From contig OU452222.1 of NCBI GenBank assembly GCA_911728455.2, positions 8,702,108 to 8,766,107 on the forward strand: DNA of 64,000 nucleotides, written 5' to 3'. The position numbers and the translations under genes are program-made. Source of the DNA: Marthasterias glacialis. Its lineage: Eukaryota; Echinodermata; Asteroidea; Forcipulatida; Asteriidae. This document shows, piece after piece, positions 1 through 11,877 of this stretch (within the stretch, counting starts at the first letter, position 1; the number at the start of each line of letters is the position of its first letter). The notes under the pieces are model-generated. The model was given only the letters and a program-made list of their open reading frames with translations, was not told where the DNA came from and did no database searches.

Positions 1-1789
1 TTTTCGTTTTGAAACAGCATCCTCTGTTAAAATTCAATCAGAGAAAAAAAATATTAAAAGATCTTTATATTTTTGTGGCGAAAATGAGGCCAAGCGACTT
101 AAAACACTTTCATTTAGTTGTGGAGGGGAAAATAAGCTTGATTTCACCTCTTCCCTCTATTGATTACTTGAAACCGAATTGAAGGGAAGAGGAAATTGTG
201 GGTATCGATTGTCAGCCGCTGCTGGCGCTCTTAGCTGATTCCCGTAGCCTTTTGATGACCATTTGAAGACAACCTTCCGTTCAATGACTTGTTGATTTCA
301 ACGTGACCCCAATTTCCCTCATCAACTCGCGGCCATATTGGATATCTACAGATATCGTGTTTTACAAATCGTAGATCTTTTATCAAACTTCATTTAAGTA
401 GTTCTTCTTTGCTGGCTCGCCATAGTGAGAAATTGCTGTCAATCTTGCGTCCCCACGAGAATAGTGGTTGTGAGAGGAAATCTTGTTGCTGAGAATTTCT
501 CGTACCTTGTTATTGCGATTGAATAACTTGTCAGTTCTCAGTTCAGATTCGATATAAAACCAATCACAGATAATATGAATAATTTATCCCCTTGGGATAT
601 TTTTTTATTCTTGTGTGGCTGAAGAAGGGAATCATTTTTCCCTGATTTCAGACAACATAATCAAGCATGCTTTTTCCCTTTTTCTTGTTTTCTTTTACAG
701 AGTTCGTAAGCTTCTGAAATATAATATCTTCTTTGGAATTGTATGCTTAAAAAACTCTCCGAATATTCCCAACCAATGTGACGTTTTCAAGTAACTTATA
801 ATCTGTAATACATATTCTCTTGACAACCAGTGAAATAAAGTAGGGTATGGTATATTGCATGCTGCGTACACTGCGACTAATGTTATCCTTTGTTCTGAAC
901 TATTTTGTTTTCGCAAATACTTTCCCCACACAGCATATTTCGTATTCTCACACAGTCCTTATGAGCAAACACTTTGATTAAGAAGAGACAGCACCTCGCA
1001 GTGGAACCCTTGAACAAATCCGCTCCAAGCACACCGCAATTTCCCTGTCCTTCATCCTCCATCTAGAAATCACGTTTCCAAAGTGTTGATTCATTTTCAA
1101 AAGTTGCGTCTAATTCCTCGGTGGGAGTTCAATTCCCACGCCCCGGTCCGTCTCTTCTTTTTTTGTGTTCCTTTACCGTAGTTAATTTCAAGCGCGTTTA
1201 TCTATACAGACAAACCCTCCGGTTATCACACGGTCTAGTCACTCACAATTCGTGCCGTGACGGTAAGTCACAGGCTTTTGATTTCTTCAAGGAGGAAGTG
1301 CAAATATCACGAGCGAATCCCAGAAATAAATTCATCGATTCTACTTTTAGAGAGAAGGACTTTCATCCTGCCGGAAAAATAAAGAACAAGGGTGGCCGCG
1401 AGAAGGCACTTCGCTCTGCAAAAGTTCGGCGAACCACTGGTGTTTTTGCAAACTTGTTTGATGGAGATGTTCCGATCAAAAGCGATGATAACCGACAAGT
1501 ACTATGCCAGTAGCTTCCGTTGATTTCAGACGCTATTACGCTCCCGAGAAAAGAAGATTTGTGCGCAATTTTCAGGGCAAAGATTTACAACACGGTCTTT
1601 TCTTGAAGCTCAGTGAAGCGCTCTTCCTGCCAATAGGGAGGACAATGACATTTTATTTCCGTTGAAATAAATATTCCTTGAGGGTTCAGAGAATTAGATC
1701 AAACATAACGATTCATTAATCGTAGTTACTTTGGTGATCTGTTTAGATGTTCATTGTCAGGTTGGTCACAGGATAGTGGTACCTTCACG
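1..1789. other. Non-coding sequence, no gene recognised
   Basis: Open frames are short and match nothing I know. The longest (1121-1513, +, 130 codons) has no family motif. A tRNA T-arm-like stem (GTGGGAGTTCAATTCCCAC) occurs near 1120-1140, but no acceptor 5' half pairs with it upstream, so it is at most a tRNA or SINE relic. Confidence 0.6.
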
Positions 1790-1794
1790 TTCTT

Positions 1795-2520
1795 CCTTTT
1801 CCTGATAACTAGGGTATTTGTTCACTATGAGTTTCCTTTTTGAATCCCGATGACTGAGATATTTTCCACTTTGGGTTTCCTATTTGAATCTAGATGATTG
1901 AGGTATTTGTTCACTTAGGGTTTCCAATTTGAATCCTGATGACTGAGATATTTTTTTCAATATGGGTTTTTTATTTGAATCCTGATTGAGGTCTTTTCAC
2001 TTTGGGTTTCCTATAATTGAATCCTGACAGGTCTTTTGTTCACTTTGGGTTTCCAATTTGAATCCTGATGACTGAGATATTTTGTTCATTTAGGGTTTCC
2101 AATTTGATTCCTGACTGAGGTATGTTTACCTTGGGTTTCCTTTTTAAACCCTGATGACTGAGGTGTTTTTACATTGTGGGTTTTCTATATTTGAATCGTA
2201 ACTGAAGTCTTTTTTCACTTTGTGGTTCCAATTCGGATCCTAACTGAGTTTATTTTTTCTTTTCATTTTTGGGTTTGCTATTTAAATAAAGACTTTTTTT
2301 CACTTTTTTAATCCAGACCAAGGTCTTTTTTTATTTTGAGATTTCTATTTGAAACTTGACTGAGGTATGTTTTTAATTTGATTTTATATTTGATTCCTGA
2401 CGAGGTTTTTATTTTTCACTTTGAGATTCCTATTTGAATCCTAACTGAAGTTTTTATTTTATTTTGAGATTTCTTTTTGAAACTTGACTTTGACTTTCGA
2501 TTCCTGACTAATACTTTAAC
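1795..2520. repeat. Degenerate tandem repeat, T-rich unit of about 40-55 bp
   Basis: The phrase 'TTTGGGTTTCC(T/A)ATTTGAATCCTGA' followed by 'TGACTGAGGTATTT' recurs at least a dozen times with indels (for example near 1865, 1920, 2045, 2095 and 2130). Copies become shorter and more diverged toward the right, as expected of an old minisatellite no longer being homogenised. Confidence 0.85.
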
Positions 2521-3380
2521 TAAATTTCTGTACCATATTGCCCCCAGATTTTGAAACATTGTTTGTTTCTGTTTTATTTCATTAGACTCACATCCACCTT
2601 GATACCCGCCCCATCCCTCAATTACAGCCAAAGTAATTTATATTGGCATCGCCAATTCTGGATAAAATCGTGTTTCGTCGAGCCATGACCGTCGGTCTTC
2701 AGGGTACAAAACCACAACTCAAACCTGATTGTTTAATATACCTCAGGTCGTTTGATCGTAAATAGTTCTTCCCATATAGATCCGAAACTTAATAAGCATG
2801 TCCTTGTGTATCATCCCAGTTAGAAATGCAGTTAATTTCCAGGAGACATGATTCATGATGTAATTAATGTTAGAGTTATGGTCTAACTCTGCCGCAGTGG
2901 AAAACATGTCAGCCATCGGGCTGATACGGTTGTCTGTCAGTTTCGGCTGAAAATGCAGATAATGAATATCAAGTGAAGTGTATATCCTGTTGGCAAGTAT
3001 GACGTAATATCAATGCAGGCCACGCTCGATATACAAAAGCTGGCTCCAATCAACAATTGCTAGAAGCCCATAGGAGGTGCACGTATTTTGATGGATTTTC
3101 TGCGATTGTAAATGCTTTTGGACTTGCCAATCAAATGTATTTTTCAAAGCCACAGGGCCCTCTCAGAATTCTCTATTAGTTTCTGCCAAAGACATGCCTT
3201 TTAACTACAAAAATGAATGATTTTGGTAAAATTCACCCAAGCGTAGCTTAAAACCTTTCGACGAGTGACATTTTGACTTTCTGCAAAAGTATCTGTTTTA
3301 TTTTCAAGATAGGTGTAAAACATGTGTACAGAGCAAATCTTCCGCTTCTGTGCGGTATGGAGTTACTGGTATGCCTTTTC
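2521..3380. other. Unique non-coding sequence between two tandem arrays
   Basis: No ORF of note, RNA gene or clear repeat is seen. The sequence just before 3381 shows no similarity to the satellite unit. Confidence 0.5.
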
Positions 3381-5508
3381 TCCTTGAGTCAAGATGAGGT
3401 GGAGCGTTGGTTATGTTGTCCAAACTGCTGCTAGTGGTTTTCTTACTCTCCTTGAGTCAAGATGAGGTACAGCGTTGGTAATGTTGTCCAAACTGCTGCT
3501 AGTGGTTTTCTTACTCTCCTTGAGTCAAGATGAGGTGGAGCATTGGTAATGTTGTCCAAACTATACTGCTAGTGGTTTTCTTACTCTCCTTGAGTCAAGA
3601 TGAGGTACAGCGTTGGTAATGTTGTCCTAACTGCTGCTAGTGGTTTTCTTACTCTCCTTGAGTCAAGATGAGGTACAGCGTTGGTAATGTTGTCCAAACT
3701 GCTGCTAGTGGTTTTCTTACTCTCATTGAGTCAAGATGAGGTGGAGCGTTGGTATTGTTGTCCAAACTGCTGCTAGTGGTTTTCTTACTCTCATTGAGTC
3801 AAGATGAGGTGGAGCGTTGGTATTGTTGTCCAAACTGCTGCTAGTGGTTTTCTTACTCTCCTTGAGTCAAGATGAGGTGGAGCGTTGGTAGTGTTGTCCA
3901 AACTGCTGCTAGTGGTTTTCTTACTCTACTTGAGTCAAGATGAGGTGGAGCGTTTGTAATGTTGTCCAAACTGCTGCTAGTGGTTTTCTTACTCTCCTTG
4001 AGTCAAGATGAGGTACAGCGTTGGTATTGTTGTCCAAACTGCTGCTAGTGGTTTTCTTACTCTCATTGAGTGAAGATGAGGTACAGCGTTGGTATTGTTG
4101 TCCAAACTGCTGCTAGTGGTTTTCTTACTCTCCTTGAGTCAAGATGAGGTGGAACGTTGGTAGTGTTGTCCAAACTGCTGCTAGTGGTTTTCTTACTCTC
4201 CTTGAGTCAAGATGAGGTGGAGCTTTGGTAATGTTGTCCAAAGTGCTGCTAGTGGTTTTCTTATTCTTCTTGAGTCAAGATGAGGCACAGCGTTGGTAAT
4301 GTTGTCCTAACTGAGGCTAGTGGTTTTCTTACTCTCCTTGAGTCAAGATGAGGTGGAGCGTTGGTAGTGTTGTCCAAACTGCTGCTAGTGGTTTTCTTAC
4401 TCTACTTGAGTCAAGATGAGGTACAGCGTTGGTAATTTTGTCCTAACTGCTGCTAGTGGTTTTCTTACTCTACTTGAGTCAAGATGAGGTACAGCGTTGG
4501 TAATGTTGTCCTAACTGCTGCTAGTGGTTTTCTTACTCTCATTGAGTCAAGATGAGGTACAGCGTTGGTAATGTTGTCCTAACTGCTGCTAGTGGTTTTC
4601 TTACTCTCATTGAGTCAAGATGAGGTGGAGCGTTGGTATTGTTGTCCAAACTGCTGCTAGTGGTTTTCTTACTCTCCTTGAGTCAAGATGAGGTGGAACG
4701 TTGGTATTGTTGTCCAAACTGCTGCTAGTGGTTTTCTTACTCTCCTTGAGTCAAGATGAGGTACAGCGTTGGTATTGTTGCCCAAACTGCTGCTAGTGGT
4801 TTTCTTACTCTCATTGAGTCAAGATGAGGTACAGCGTTGGTATTGTTGTCCAAACTGCTGCTAGTGGTTTTCTTACTCTCCTTGAGTCAAGATGAGGTGG
4901 AGCGTTGGTAGTGTTGTCCAAACTGCTGCTAGTGGTTTTCTTACTCTACTTGAGTCAAGATGAGGTGGAGCGTTGGTATTGTTGTCCAAACTGCTGCTAG
5001 TGGTTTTCTTACTCTACTTGAGTAAAGATGAGGTACAGCGTTGGTAATTTTGTCCTAACTGCTGCTAGTGGTTTTCTTACTCTACTTGAGTCAAGATGAG
5101 GTGGAGCGTTGGTTATGTTGTCCAAACTGCTGCTAGTGGTTTTCTTACTTTCCTTGAGTCAAGATGAGGTACAGCGTTGGTATTGTTGTCCAAACTGCTG
5201 CTAGTGGTTTTCTTACTCTCCTTGAGTCAAGATGAGGTGGAGCGTTGGTAGTGTTGTCCAAACTGCTGCTAGTGTTTCTTTTACTCTCCTTGAGTCAAGA
5301 TGAGGTACAGCGTTGGTATTGTTGTCCAAACTGCTGCTAGTGGTTTTCTTACTCTCCTTGAGTCAAGATGAGGTGGAGCGTTGGTAGTGTTGTCCAAACT
5401 GCTGCTAGTGTTTCTTTTACTCTCCTTGGGTCAAGATGAGGTACAGCGTTGGTAATGTTGTCCAAACTGCTGCTAGTGGTTTTCTTACTCTACTTGAGTC
5501 AAGATGTA
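3381..5508. repeat. 68-bp satellite array, about 31 copies
   Basis: The period is 68 bp (successive TCCTTGAGTCAAGATGAGG at 3381, 3449 and so on). About 31 full units and a final partial unit are present, breaking off at TTGAGTCAAGATG|TATTT. Copies are over 90% alike by eye. They differ at a few diagnostic sites: GGTAC versus GGTGG, GGTAATG/GGTATTG/GGTAGTG, TCCAAAC versus TCCTAAC, and CTCC/CTCA/CTAC before TTGAG. One unit near 3565 has a small insertion. The unit length is not a multiple of three, so coding use is unlikely. Confidence 0.97.
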
Positions 5509-5601
5509 TTTCAAAGCAACTGCCATTATACTCTTACTTTGAGTCAAACAGGGAATATCATTGTATGTTTGCAACACAGTCGTAACCGCTTACTTTTTTT
5601 T

Positions 5602-5631
5602 AGGTGTTCGGGCACTCAGCCCGGAACACCT
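5602..5631. repeat. Perfect hairpin palindrome
   Basis: AGGTGTTC-GGGC, a five-base loop, then GCCC-GGAACACCT form a 12-13 bp stem. It is flanked by TA on both sides and followed by a T-run and a CTT repeat (about 5645-5685). The same AGGTGTTCGG sequence recurs in inverted form at 7174-7183. Confidence 0.85.
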
Positions 5632-6378
5632 ATTGATTTTGTTCGGTTTTTTTTTTTTTTTTTTAATACTTCTTCTTCTTCTTCTCACCGAACGTTGTCC
5701 GCTAACAAATGCACACTTCTTAAAGTCACACAAACTTCAAACTTCACACACAGTTAGAACTTCACTAGGACAGGAAACCGTTTGAGTGACGTCATGATGA
5801 TGTCATCGGGTGTCGAATTACATTAAATCAAAGTTTATTATTTCAAAAAATCATAACTCCTGAAGTACACAATGGATTTTTACAATCTATACATCATCGG
5901 AAAGGTCATTCAAAACTGCGTAAACGCTCCACAGACATGACCCCAATTTGACCTTGTCTTCCGGTTCAAACCGGAAGTTGAAATTTTTCGAAAATTTCAA
6001 AAAATCATATTTTAAGAAGTACTTATCACATGATCACCAATCTTGCATCAGATTGTAGAAAATTGAGTCTTCTCAAACTTTTGCATTGGAGTGACACCAT
6101 TTTGACCTTTACTTCCGGTTCAAACCGGACGTTTAACGCAAATCGATTGTCCGTGTGCGTTCAAGCGTGTCCAACATTGCTGTACAAAATCCAATGCCAT
6201 TATACATGTACACGTGTGTGTGTGCCTGGCTGTGTGACATCGATGCCCCATTGCTATGCACATTAACCACACGTTGTTCTTAGTCTCTTCTCAAGGTGCA
6301 TACTCCACGCTTTGTTAGTCTTTAATACAGGGCTTATTTAAACATTTAAAAATCAACTAAAAATCAACCGTTTGAGGT

Positions 6379-7020
6379 ATGAACATAATTCTTTCGACAA
6401 ATGTCAAGGTAAGGGAGGGTCTTTCTTTATGACACAAAAAGTGACCTCTGTGACATCTACTTCCGGTCAAACCGGAAGTAGCTTTTTATATAAAATTGCT
6501 AAGAGCTAGGAACATGATTCTTTCACCAAATACCAAGGTTAGGAAAGGTCATTCTCTGTTGCACATTGGGTGACCTGTATGACCTCTATTTCCGTTCAAA
6601 CCGGAAGTAGCTCCTCATGTAAAAGTGGTTAGAGTTAGGAACAAGATTATTTCGATAAATATCAAGGTTAGGGAAGGTCTTCATTTGTAAAACGTTAAGT
6701 GACCTTTGTGACATCTACTTTCGGTCAAACCGGAAGTAGCTCTTTATTTAAAAATGGTGAGAGCTAGGAACATGATTCTTTCACCACATACCAAGGTTAG
6801 GGAGGGTCCTTCTCTGTTGCACATTGGGTGACCTTTGTGACCTCTACTTAAGATCAAACCGGAAGTAGCTCCTCATTTATGCATGGTAAGAGCTAGGAAC
6901 ATGATTCTTTCACCAAATACCAAGGTTAGGGAAGGTCCTTCTTTGTCACACATTGCGTGACCTCTCTGAACTCTACTTCCGGTCAAACCGGAAGTACCTC
7001 CTCATTTAAAAGTGGTTAGA
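6379..7020. repeat. Five tandem copies of a ~129-bp unit carrying a CCGGAAGT dyad
   Basis: Units begin GGAACATGATTC(TTTCACC) at about 6379, 6509, 6638, 6767 and 6897. Each contains CAAGGTTAGGGAAGGTC, a GTGACCT(T/C)TGTGACCTC segment and TACTTCCGGTCAAACCGGAAG. Two further dyads sit upstream near 5957 and 6113, and a decayed one near 7024. Confidence 0.93.
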
Positions 7021-7214
7021 AATTCCTGTCCAAACCGGATGTTCAAATTAAATATTGTATTATAAACCTCAATTTAACGTATGTTTTTCTGCATATTTTC
7101 TTAAATATAAGTTGGATTAACTTTTAATTTCATTTAACTTTTAACACATAAATTATTTTTTATACATCACACTCCGAACACCTAGTTTTTGTGATGCCAC
7201 AAAAACTCATTTCT

Positions 7215-7388
7215 AGTTTTTTTTTGTATTTTTACCCATACACCGATGTGTGTTAAGCACTGTATACTCAGTACTTTCCTGCGGGCATATTTCTCGGATG
7301 GAGTTTGAACCCACGATCCACGCCATTCTAGAGCAGATGTCTTACCAACTAGACTACCAAGATTGCCCCGGCCGGCAGCTAGAGGCAG
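7215..7388 (-). mobile_element. tRNA-derived SINE, minus strand
   Basis: Read on the minus strand, the head GGGGCAATCTTGGTAGTC with TAGTTGGTAAGAC (A-box like) and GTGGGTTCAAACTCC (B-box like) is followed by a body and an A-rich run (T-run at 7216-7226 on +). No 3' acceptor half pairs with the GGGGCAA start, so it is a SINE rather than a tRNA gene. Confidence 0.7.
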
Positions 7389-7399
7389 TTCGAATCCTA

Positions 7400-8939
7400 G
7401 TTTGCTGTGGTTAAACTTTAAAAAGGAACCAACCATTCACTCAAATCGGGCCCTTCTTTGGTCAGTATTTCTTTAAAGACATTAACATACCAGTCAAGAC
7501 TATGGGGGTAAATTGATTCATTTTATCAACACTATACAAAGTGACTTTGACAATGAGACCTGATAGATTTGTTGTCATAAATACTGCATCTTTAAAACCA
7601 AGCTTGGAGGGAATTGACCGCAACAGCTGCAAATGAGACACGGGGATTGTCAGCGTTTACATTAGATCAACCTATTATCAGAGAAATCTACCTCTGGCAT
7701 TGCCAACCTTTTACTGCTGCCTTGAGTTGTGTGTGGTGTTTTTGTTAAGAACACTTCTTCATTTTTGTGCCGGCAGTGCGTACGACAACCTGTCAGGGCT
7801 TTAGCAGAGTGGAAATTGGGGAAAATGACAGATTCCATCCTCGATTTCCCAAGAGAGCAAATACGAGAGATGCCTGAATTTTTTGGAGTTAAATTGAAAA
7901 ATGCTTCTGCTTCATCAAGGGGTGGATCGGGTTCATATTTACTCTAAGAATTTACAAGTTAAACGACTCCTCGAAATACGTTTTTGATGAAAAGTCCTTC
8001 CAATTTAGCATCTACATTGGAATCCACAAAAGTAATCCACGGCGACCGCACTTTACAACATTGATTTTGATTTCGATTTTTCCAAATTGACTAAATTAAG
8101 GCTGAGTTATAAATTTGGCGGATGACATTTTTTACTCCTATATTTTTTTTTACACAGAAATTGAGCCATTAAGCAAAGTTCATTCTGACACAACGAAGGT
8201 GTCGGTAATGGAAAACGCATGTAACGTTAGTTCAGGCCTAAAGTAGCGGTGCCTTGTGCAATCCTATTTTTTCTTGGAGACATCAATACTCTGTCGTTGG
8301 TTCAAGGTAAAATACAGAATGATTAAAGCTGATAGTGCAGTCTTCTTACTTTGTGTGATTCTATATATATATTAACAAAAATTGTGAGAAAAAAAAAAAA
8401 AAACAAAACAAAACAAAACGTGCAAACGTCGGTAATTTCGATTGTTACGACCGATAATAAAATCAGGGTCTTCACATTCTATTTTCTCAACTTTGACAGT
8501 ATATTTCAGACAAAAATATTTCAATGAAAGATTGGTACTGGTATAATTTTTATAATCAGTTAACTTTCAGACGGTTACTAATAAAATATAAATAAAAACA
8601 AAAAATAAAATAAATATGGATAAATACCAACCCTGTATGCTAGCTTGAATCAAAGTGAATATTTCAATTTGTATCTATTTTATATTCATAAACAAATGAC
8701 CTGAATGCATAATAATGGGTTGTATTATATTCCATGTATCCCCACGTGTTTTTTTTTTTTTTTTATTGTTATTCTTAGATTCCATTTTGCTCATTAGAAT
8801 TGCATATTTTCTTTTATAGGTCTTGTTTTTAGCTGTGTCTTTTTTTCTTGAGTATGCAGAGCCCCCAGGGAGAACAGTTAATTGAAAACCGATGGGACTA
8901 CCTTGGTGAAATAAAACGAAATAAATAAATAAACTTCTT
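7400..8939. other. Non-coding sequence, nothing recognised
   Basis: It includes an A-run near 8390-8420 and a T-run near 8750-8764. The frame 7729-7947 (+) is open for 72 codons but has no family motif and does not match a Cys-loop N-terminus. Confidence 0.5.
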
Positions 8940-9734
8940 GACACCTTTGACATTCCCTTTTCCCTCTTCAGCCATTGTCGATCTACTGCAGGATGAAGGC
9001 CTCAGTATGATGTCTCCAAATGTTTTTCGTTGGTATTCAATTATTCAATTATTATTCAATGGAACATTTATTTCACCAACATGGAAAAAAGTACCAAATG
9101 ACTTTCCCCCAGTATTGCTGCAGCTCGTCTCCATCTTTGGTACCAATTGTCTTTCCCCCAGTATTGCTGCAGCTCGTCTCCATCTTTTTCTCTTTCGTCC
9201 TCTGTTTCGGTTGTTCCCATATGGTGCCCAGTGAGTGATTGTTGAACTGCAACGGTTATCTGTTCTGCGGCTTATGTGTCCTGCCCAGCTCCATTTTCTG
9301 TATTTTACTGTTTCTAAGATGTCCGTAACTTTGGTTTGTTCCCTTATCCATTTTTATTCTGTCCTTGTACGTGATCCTTAGTAAACTTCTTTCCATGTTG
9401 TGTTGAGCTACTGTTAGTCTTCTTTCCACTTTCGATGTTAATGTCCTGGTTTAAGCCGCGTAAGAAATAGCAGGAAGGATGAAATGGTCATACACTGTTC
9501 TTTTCAGGCACACATTGGGAGCTTGCCTTTCATGATGGTGCTGTATCTTCCATTGGCTTGCCATCCAGCTTTGATTCTTCTTCGTATTTCGTTGTCTTGG
9601 TTTTTGTGATGGAGGTACACCCGTTGGCGTAGGTAGATGTGTTCAACAACCTGTTCTATTTGTGTTCCATTAGCTAGTACTTGCTGTGGGATGGTTTCTG
9701 GTCCTGTCATGACCTTTGTCTTTTTCATGATCAT
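8940..9734 (-). pseudogene. Decayed RTE-like LINE reverse-transcriptase C-terminus
   Basis: The minus-strand frame 9734-9504 reads NGTQIEQVVEHIYLRQ, then HHKNQDNEIRRRIKAGWQ and MKGKLPMC. This is the standard segment after the catalytic domain of RTE/Craft-type LINEs. After a frameshift the next frames give LKRTVYDHFILPAISYAA, TSKVERRLTVAQHNMERSLL and RITYKDRIK, and near 9320-9180 KWSWAGHISRRTDNR, all typical of the same element. Stops and shifts make it dead. The 3' end appears to be the TTTATTTATTTATTTCG run at about 8920-8937 (minus). It is unrelated to the receptor gene. Confidence 0.85.
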
Positions 9735-9739
9735 TTTGA

Positions 9740-10970
9740 CATTGAGTAACTTTAATGTTCCCAGTATTCAGTGACATGTTGCTTTGTGGCATTTCCGTCA
9801 CAGGGTGAGTGTTCAACTGTTTCGTCAGACACTACATTTGTCAAAATCTTGACACGCAGCAACATCATCATATTTTGCAAATTGTGTGCACTGTTCCGTT
9901 TTACGGTAAACCCCTTTTCTCGTTAATAAATCCCTGCGAGAATAATGATATCAAGTTACACTGATCACCTACAGCTGTTGCTGACAGTCGAAAGGAAATC
10001 GCGCTGTTTGCACTAATCAAAAACAGTTTCGTTTTACATCTTCTTAAATTTATTTTCTCTTTTGAGGGTCTGCATAATTATATCAGTCATTTTCTTTTTT
10101 TCTTTTCTTTTTTAATCGAATTGTTTTTGAATTGTTTTTATCTTGAGAGGCTAGCCCTGTAGTATGCAATCACCCCAGCAACAAAGCACAGGGGTGAAGT
10201 ATTCACACAGCTGAAACAGAACAGGCTGAACGAAGATTGGTTATAAGGATAAAATGTTTAAGGGGGGCAATGAATTTCTGATAAACTAATGAGTGATGTT
10301 TTACTGTCAGCTACAGTTAGGGTGTTGGTGTGCAGGGTTTTAACGCAAACCAGACGGGGTTTGTAATGTTAAGTTTTAAAGGGCATTTTGTATTTACAGG
10401 AAATACAGTGTTTGTATACCTTTAATATAATTATACGGCGACTTTCTTCATCGATTTATTATTCAATCTGTGAGACCATTCAGCGGAAAGCTGCCCGTTG
10501 AAAACAGCACCGGAAGAAAACAATGCAGATGTGACTGTATCAACCCGTATTTAATTAACTGTTAGGACAGGTGCCTTTCGTAGCATGTGCAGTGGCTCGT
10601 GTCTGTTGTCATGAAACATTCATGGATAATCAGTCGCCCCAATCATTTTCAGGGCACACCTCGGCGCCTCATTAGTCACGTGACGCTTCATGCTCTTTTA
10701 ATTTGCGACTTAAAGGGGAGACACCATACTTGTATTTATGTATTATTGTTTGTTTGTTTGTTTGTTTTTACAATTGTTTAATCTGTGATTTTTTTCTGAG
10801 CAAATCTTTTGGAATTTTGATAACAAGCAGCAAATTACGGTATAATGTTTTAAATTCATCAAATTAAATATTTAATTTTTTTCATGTGCAGTTTTCAGTT
10901 TTGGTTTTGTTTTACCTCTTCATGAAGCAAAGGTATAGCTTATGATCGTGAAGACAAAACTAGAAATGTT
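9740..10970. other. Non-coding sequence, nothing recognised
   Basis: Low-complexity TTTG repeats lie near 10745-10770. No gene or named repeat was seen. Confidence 0.5.
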
Positions 10971-10974
10971 CAGT

Positions 10975-11142
10975 GTGAGGTGTCAAAGGACAACCCTATT
11001 ATAGGAGGAACCCACACAGTCAAGTAGGGACTGAAAACCAATGTCCAATGTAGATGTGAGGCTCTGGTCCAAAATGGGATTCGAACCGGGGTCCGTAAAA
11101 GGTAGGCTAAGACGCTACGGTGCAGCCAACCTAAATATATGC
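10975..11142 (-). mobile_element. Likely tRNA-derived SINE, minus strand
   Basis: On the minus strand GGTTGGCTGCACCGTAGCGTC is an A-box-like head and CCCCGGTTCGAATCCC is an exact B-box match. The following body has no open frame. Confidence 0.55.
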
Positions 11143-11149
11143 CCCTTCT

Positions 11150-11784
11150 TCGAAAGACGATGATTACAAAAATAAGGGAAGAAAGAACTTCGTGATATGC
11201 CAAAATAGAGTCAGACTATTTTGCCTTTTACAGCCTCGGTTTCGGAACGTCGCTTTGATTGGGAGGGGACAAAATGACTGCACATTGATGCCAGTTTAAT
11301 GAAAGACTATTGCCAGACAAAATCATCTCAAACCGTTAAATAAAGGGCATGTTTGTTATGTTTCCATATGTTGCTTTATTGTCGTTGGAAGTGACATCAA
11401 GGACTATTAGGAATGTACTCTCCAAAACTCCGATGGTTTATGCTCCCTTTAAAAAAAATCCCTCAAAAAAGAAAGAAAGAAAGAAAGAAAAAAAGAAAAC
11501 CAAACCAGAACTCAGTGGCGTCATGATGAAAATTCGCTTTGCAAAAATCAAACGGTCAGTATCCCCGGCGCATGGAACAAATCGATTGGCACGAACTTCT
11601 GTAGCCGATGCTAAACGGACTACACGCCCGTCTGTCATTACATCTGGCGGGTAGCTTAAAACAGTATGGTGTTCCATGTGTGCCATTCCCTTTTCAATTA
11701 TTTCTTAGCGTCACATTATTTTCCCGCTGCATTGTTTTTTTAACGTCGCATTTTACTATTATTTGTTATATATATATATAAATC
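11150..11784. other. Non-coding sequence with a GAAA simple repeat
   Basis: A GAAA-rich purine run occupies about 11468-11500 and a TA run about 11768-11781. No gene was recognised. Confidence 0.5.
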
Positions 11785-11789
11785 TAGTA

Positions 11790-11845
11790 GGTTTGATGGC
11801 CCTAGCTTTCGATCCAAACGGGACCTTCGTCAGGAGGCAAAAAAA
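11790..11845 (-). ncRNA. Hammerhead-ribozyme-like core (Penelope-type remnant)
   Basis: On the minus strand CTGACGA (11833-11827) is followed by GGTCC, a five-base loop, GGATC and GAAA (11810-11807). GGUCC and GGAUC pair as stem II with one G-U. CUGANGA and GAAA are the hammerhead core. Downstream GCTAGGGCCATC does not give a convincing stem III, so activity is doubtful. Confidence 0.45.
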
Positions 11846-11877
11846 CATTTTTATATAGCCCTATATACATTCTTTTA

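Larger units (their letters stand above)
5602..7183. mobile_element. Candidate TA-flanked non-autonomous element with internal repeats
   Basis: It starts TA|GGTGTTCGG and ends CCGAACACC|TA, giving a short terminal inverted repeat with TA at both ends. Inside are two loose copies and then five tandem copies (about 129 bp each) of a unit with a CCGGAAG dyad. No transposase frame is present. The short terminal repeat could be coincidental because the 5' end is itself a palindrome. Confidence 0.5.

Noticed and set aside
1115..1150. tRNA gene candidate with a perfect T-arm stem.
   Set aside because: No matching D-arm, anticodon arm or acceptor 5' half is present upstream.
1207..1262. Potential 5' exon ending GACG|GTAAGT in the needed phase 1.
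   Set aside because: Translation (TLRLSHGLVTHNSCRD) has no Cys-loop N-terminal or signal-peptide character, and it lies 19.5 kb away.
3381..5508. CRISPR-like regular repeats.
   Set aside because: Units are contiguous 68-bp tandem copies with no spacers, in an intron-bearing animal genome; it is a satellite.
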